DNA of 6,628 nt from CAYIRQ01 sp964365905 (GTDB taxonomy: Bacteria; Patescibacteriota; Gracilibacteria; Peribacterales; Peribacteraceae): the NCBI GenBank assembly GCA_964365905.1, contig CAYIRQ010000079.1, forward strand, positions 1-6,628, given 5' to 3'. Each line of letters begins with the position of its first letter. Position 1 is the stretch's first letter. The position numbers and the translations under genes are program-made. Positions 4,330 to 6,628 of this stretch are shown in pieces. A model generated the notes under the pieces. The model was not told the origin of the DNA. It did no database searches and saw only the letters and a list, made by a program, of their open reading frames with translations.

Positions 4330-6628
4330 GAGCGGATATCGAGGAAATCCTGGAAACGGTAGAGGATACGGAGGGGAAGCGGAGCACGAGCACGGACCGT
4401 GTTCTCCGCGTGCACGACAATTTCCCGGAGTTTCCGGAGCGCAGCGAGAATGTCCCCCGATGTCCTTGCTCCATGAAGGGAAACTGCCTGCCAACGAACA
4501 ATGTCCGAGTCAAATTCCTTTCGCCTCTCTTCGCTCATGCGACTGAGCAGATCTTCGAGAAGCGGAAGTTCCTCCTTGAGCATCCGACGAAGAAGGTCCT
4601 GTTTCCCGCGAACATCGTCTGACTGCAGAATGAGAGCAGCCTCCGGACCCAGCCCTCCTGAAAGAAGCGCAGCCGCCTCCGCCTGCGGCGTCTTTCCCGG
4701 TACGAGCGACGCTCGGAGACTGGAGAATCCCGTGCGCATCTCCCGCAGTGCCGTTTCCATAGAAACAGCACGCACACTCGCATCTTCGGGAGTGCGCAGG
4801 GATCGAATGATATTCACAAGAGATAAAAGTTCCGGGGCGGAGCGGGCGCGCGCACCTTTCCGGATTACATTCAGTGTCTGTTTCACTTCATCCGGAGAAC
4901 GATGCAGAACTACTGCGAGTGTTTCCGTGTTGCCCTCGAGAATGGAGAGAGTCGCGTCCAGACGCGGGAGTTCTTCTTCTGGTTTCTCCGCAATATTCTG
5001 CACGCTTTCGAGGAGCAAAAAGGAATCCTTCAGTATTTCTTCGGGATCCAGTTTCGCCCCGGGCGCAAGAGCAAGGGAGGATTCTCCTTTCTGCCCGAGG
5101 ATATCGCCAAGCGCTTCTTCAATCTCCTGAAGTTTAAGGACGAGAATCGGAAGGCTTTCCGTCGGTAGGGGGAGGAAACGGAGCGCACTCGCAAGATCGG
5201 CCTTGAATGCATGGAGGAGAAGGTCATTGAAGTAGGGTGAAGACCAGAAGTGCGATCGCACAGGCGTCGTCGAGAGAAGCTCATACAGCCGCTCTCCCAT
5301 CTCCCGCGACTCTTCCTCAATTCCCTCCTGCAGCGTCGATGCGATACTCTTTGCCTTCAGAACATCCGGGAGCAGAAAGCTTTCCTTTTGAACGATCGCC
5401 GTGAGCCAGCGTTTCTGAAGAGAAAAGAGTCGATCCAGGAGGCTGTGATTTCCCTCCTCCTCCAGGAAATTGAGAAGCTCCGCCGCGGTTCTTCGGAATG
5501 CCCTGCCATCCGGCAGAGGTCTTATAAAACGCAGAAGCATCGCCTGCATCTCCGGAGCAATGGTGCGCACATTCGGAAGACGGAAAAGATGTTGAAGCCT
5601 GAGAAGAGAAGGCTGCGGTTGAGTGGAGGCAGGTTCCGTGGGACACAAGCCGCAATCTGCGGGGCAGCCCGCGCAATCCTCCGAAAGATCACAGATTCCG
5701 TTCGGACAGAATACATGCGTCATGTCTTCTGCTTCTGGTTCGTACAACCCCTGACTTTCCGGAGATCCCGTTCCAGCAGGAATGAATGTGCCGCAATCCG
5801 CGGGGCAGTTATCGTATCCCTCATTCCCCGTACACATCCCATCACCGCAATAGGGCGGCGGTACGCCACAATCGACGGAGCACCAGGGTGTTTCTCTCCC
5901 TGCAACACAGGCGCCGTCTCCGCAGGTCGGAGGACACGCGCCGCAGTCGGCTGCGCACGTGCTGCAACTCTCCCCTCCGTTGCAGGAGTCATCTCCGCAT
6001 TGCGACGGACAAGCATTGCAATCCCCCGGACAGGCTGAACAAGTCTCTCCCACATCACAGGTATCGTTTCCGCAGAAGGCAGGAGGCGCCCCGCAGTCAA
6101 TCGCACAACTCGCGAAGGTTTCCATTCCGTTGCAGCTGCCATCGCCGCATGTGGGAGGACACGCGCCGCATTCCGCAGGGCAGGAAGAACACGACTCGCT
6201 GGGATCACAGGTGCTGTTTCCACAACTTGCGGGGCAAACACCGCAGTCACTTGCGCAGGTGCTGCATGTTTCAGCGCCGTCACAGACGGCATTCCCGCAC
6301 ACTGGAGGACACGCGCCGCAATCCCCGGCACATGTTTGGCAGGTTTCGATTCCATCGCAAACACCATCGTTGCAACTCGAAGAGCATGTTCCACAGTCTC
6401 CGGGGCAACTTCCACACGTTTCAGCCCCATTGCACACGTTGTCACTGCATATGGGAGGGCAGGAACCGCAGTCTCCGGGGCACGTCGCACATGCTTCCGA
6501 TCCGTTGCAGGCGCCATCGCCACATACGAGGGGGCAGGCGCCGCAGTCCTGCGCACAACTCGAGCAGGTTTCTGTCCCGTTGCACGCTCCATCGCCGCAT
6601 GCGGGAGGACAAGCGCCGCAATCGGCCG
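4326..6628 (-). CDS. Large Cys-rich tandem-repeat protein with helical C-terminal region, copy 2 (5' end outside window)
   Basis: The frame is open from the right edge to a TGA at 4326-4328, giving 766 residues, with signal peptide and start beyond the window. The internal GTG at 6435-6437 lies inside a repeat and is not the start. The N-terminal part is a partial unit and eleven contiguous 25-residue units (5775-6599). Complete units have Cys at positions 1, 6, 12, 15, 19 and 22, plus conserved G2, D/N3, E10, D18 and G20; three disulfides per unit are plausible. After a linker, a twelfth unit begins with CPNGICDLSEDC (about 5634-5708). The remaining region of about 430 residues is helical and Cys-free, and parallels the C-terminus of the protein at 1540-3270: LxxLVNIIRSLRTPED against LLNLMGIFRYLRSTAN, the shared block TPQAEAA, and a PLPLRILYRFQDFL end. 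Such repeats are typical of exported proteins, so a cell-surface or secreted location is inferred. The stop overlaps the next start (ATGA). The specific function is unknown. Confidence 0.87.
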   Translation of the reverse strand, partial: ADCGACPPACGDGACNGTETCSSCAQDCGACPLVCGDGACNGSEACATCPGDCGSCPPICSDNVCNGAETCGSCPGDCGTCSSSCNDGVCDGIETCQTCAGDCGACPPVCGNAVCDGAETCSTCASDCGVCPASCGNSTCDPSESCSSCPAECGACPPTCGDGSCNGMETFASCAIDCGAPPAFCGNDTCDVGETCSACPGDCNACPSQCGDDSCNGGESCSTCAADCGACPPTCGDGACVAGRETPWCSVDCGVPPPYCGDGMCTGNEGYDNCPADCGTFIPAGTGSPESQGLYEPEAEDMTHVFCPNGICDLSEDCAGCPADCGLCPTEPASTQPQPSLLRLQHLFRLPNVRTIAPEMQAMLLRFIRPLPDGRAFRRTAAELLNFLEEEGNHSLLDRLFSLQKRWLTAIVQKESFLLPDVLKAKSIASTLQEGIEEESREMGERLYELLSTTPVRSHFWSSPYFNDLLLHAFKADLASALRFLPLPTESLPILVLKLQEIEEALGDILGQKGESSLALAPGAKLDPEEILKDSFLLLESVQNIAEKPEEELPRLDATLSILEGNTETLAVVLHRSPDEVKQTLNVIRKGARARSAPELLSLVNIIRSLRTPEDASVRAVSMETALREMRTGFSSLRASLVPGKTPQAEAAALLSGGLGPEAALILQSDDVRGKQDLLRRMLKEELPLLEDLLSRMSEERRKEFDSDIVRWQAVSLHGARTSGDILAALRKLREIVVHAENTVRARAPLPLRILYRFQDFLDIRS
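5775..6628 (-). repeat. Tandem 75-bp coding repeats (25-residue Cys-rich units)
   Basis: Eleven units of exactly 75 bp run without indels. Their first Cys codons end at 6599, 6524, 6449, 6374, 6299, 6224, 6149, 6074, 5999, 5924 and 5849, and a partial unit lies at 6600-6628. Because 75 is a multiple of three, other reading frames through the array are also open and give false ORFs. Units near the right edge keep all six Cys. The unit at 6075-6149 has lost two (ETF in place of ETC, APP in place of ACP), and the last two (5850-5924 and 5775-5849) are the most degenerate. A further unit, separated by a linker, lies at about 5634-5708. Confidence 0.9.

Noticed and set aside
4330..4494. Longer start for the second sigma-like protein (MAGSFPSW...)
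   Set aside because: The extension overlaps the conserved C-terminal coding region of the upstream gene. It has no counterpart in the paralogue, whose start also sits at an ATGA overlap.
5720..6592. Second minus-strand frame of 290 codons through the repeat array
   Set aside because: The 75-bp period keeps all frames in phase, so a false repeat protein appears. The true frame is the one with conserved Cys spacing that continues into the helical region shared with the paralogue.
5634..6628. CRISPR-like array because of regularly spaced repeats
   Set aside because: The repeats are contiguous, imperfect at DNA level and coding, with no spacers. They are protein repeats.

Overview
The window holds one leftward (minus-strand) operon that fills almost everything from about 204 to the right edge, plus one tRNA gene on the plus strand at the left end. 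The organism cannot be named from sequence alone. The base composition is moderately GC-rich. All five minus-strand frames end in TGA, so the standard stop code applies, and TGA-recoded lineages such as Gracilibacteria/SR1 are excluded. The mix of large Cys-rich repeat proteins, tight gene overlaps and no visible Shine-Dalgarno sequences recalls candidate-phylum bacteria (CPR, e.g. Peregrinibacteria-like). That placement is a low-confidence inference.

Layout in transcription order, right to left. (1) 6628-4326: a very large Cys-rich repeat protein, 5' end outside the window, with eleven perfectly phased 25-residue units, one outlying unit and a long helical C-terminal region. (2) 4329-3274: a 351-residue membrane protein whose cytoplasmic part resembles an ECF sigma factor (regions 2 and 4), followed by one transmembrane helix and an external tail. 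(3) 3270-1540: a second Cys-rich protein with signal peptide, three Cys-rich units and a helical region paralogous to that of (1). (4) 1543-479: a second membrane-tethered sigma-like protein, paralogous to (2). (5) 482-138: the N-terminal third of a TatD-family metal-dependent hydrolase, which loses family similarity at about 204 and runs into the tRNA. On the plus strand, 84-159 is an elongator-type tRNA with anticodon CAT. Positions 1-83 hold no gene that can be supported.

The main point of the window is that genes 1-2 and 3-4 are two tandem copies of the same two-gene module: an exported Cys-rich/helical protein followed by a membrane-anchored sigma-like protein. Three of the four junctions are ATGA overlaps and the fourth has a 3-base gap, so the products are probably translated in a coupled way and in fixed ratio. 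A reasonable but untested reading is a cell-surface sensing system. In it the exported Cys-rich protein would act outside and the sigma-like protein, tethered by its own transmembrane helix rather than by a separate anti-sigma factor, would act inside. A structural role with a degenerate sigma fold remains possible.
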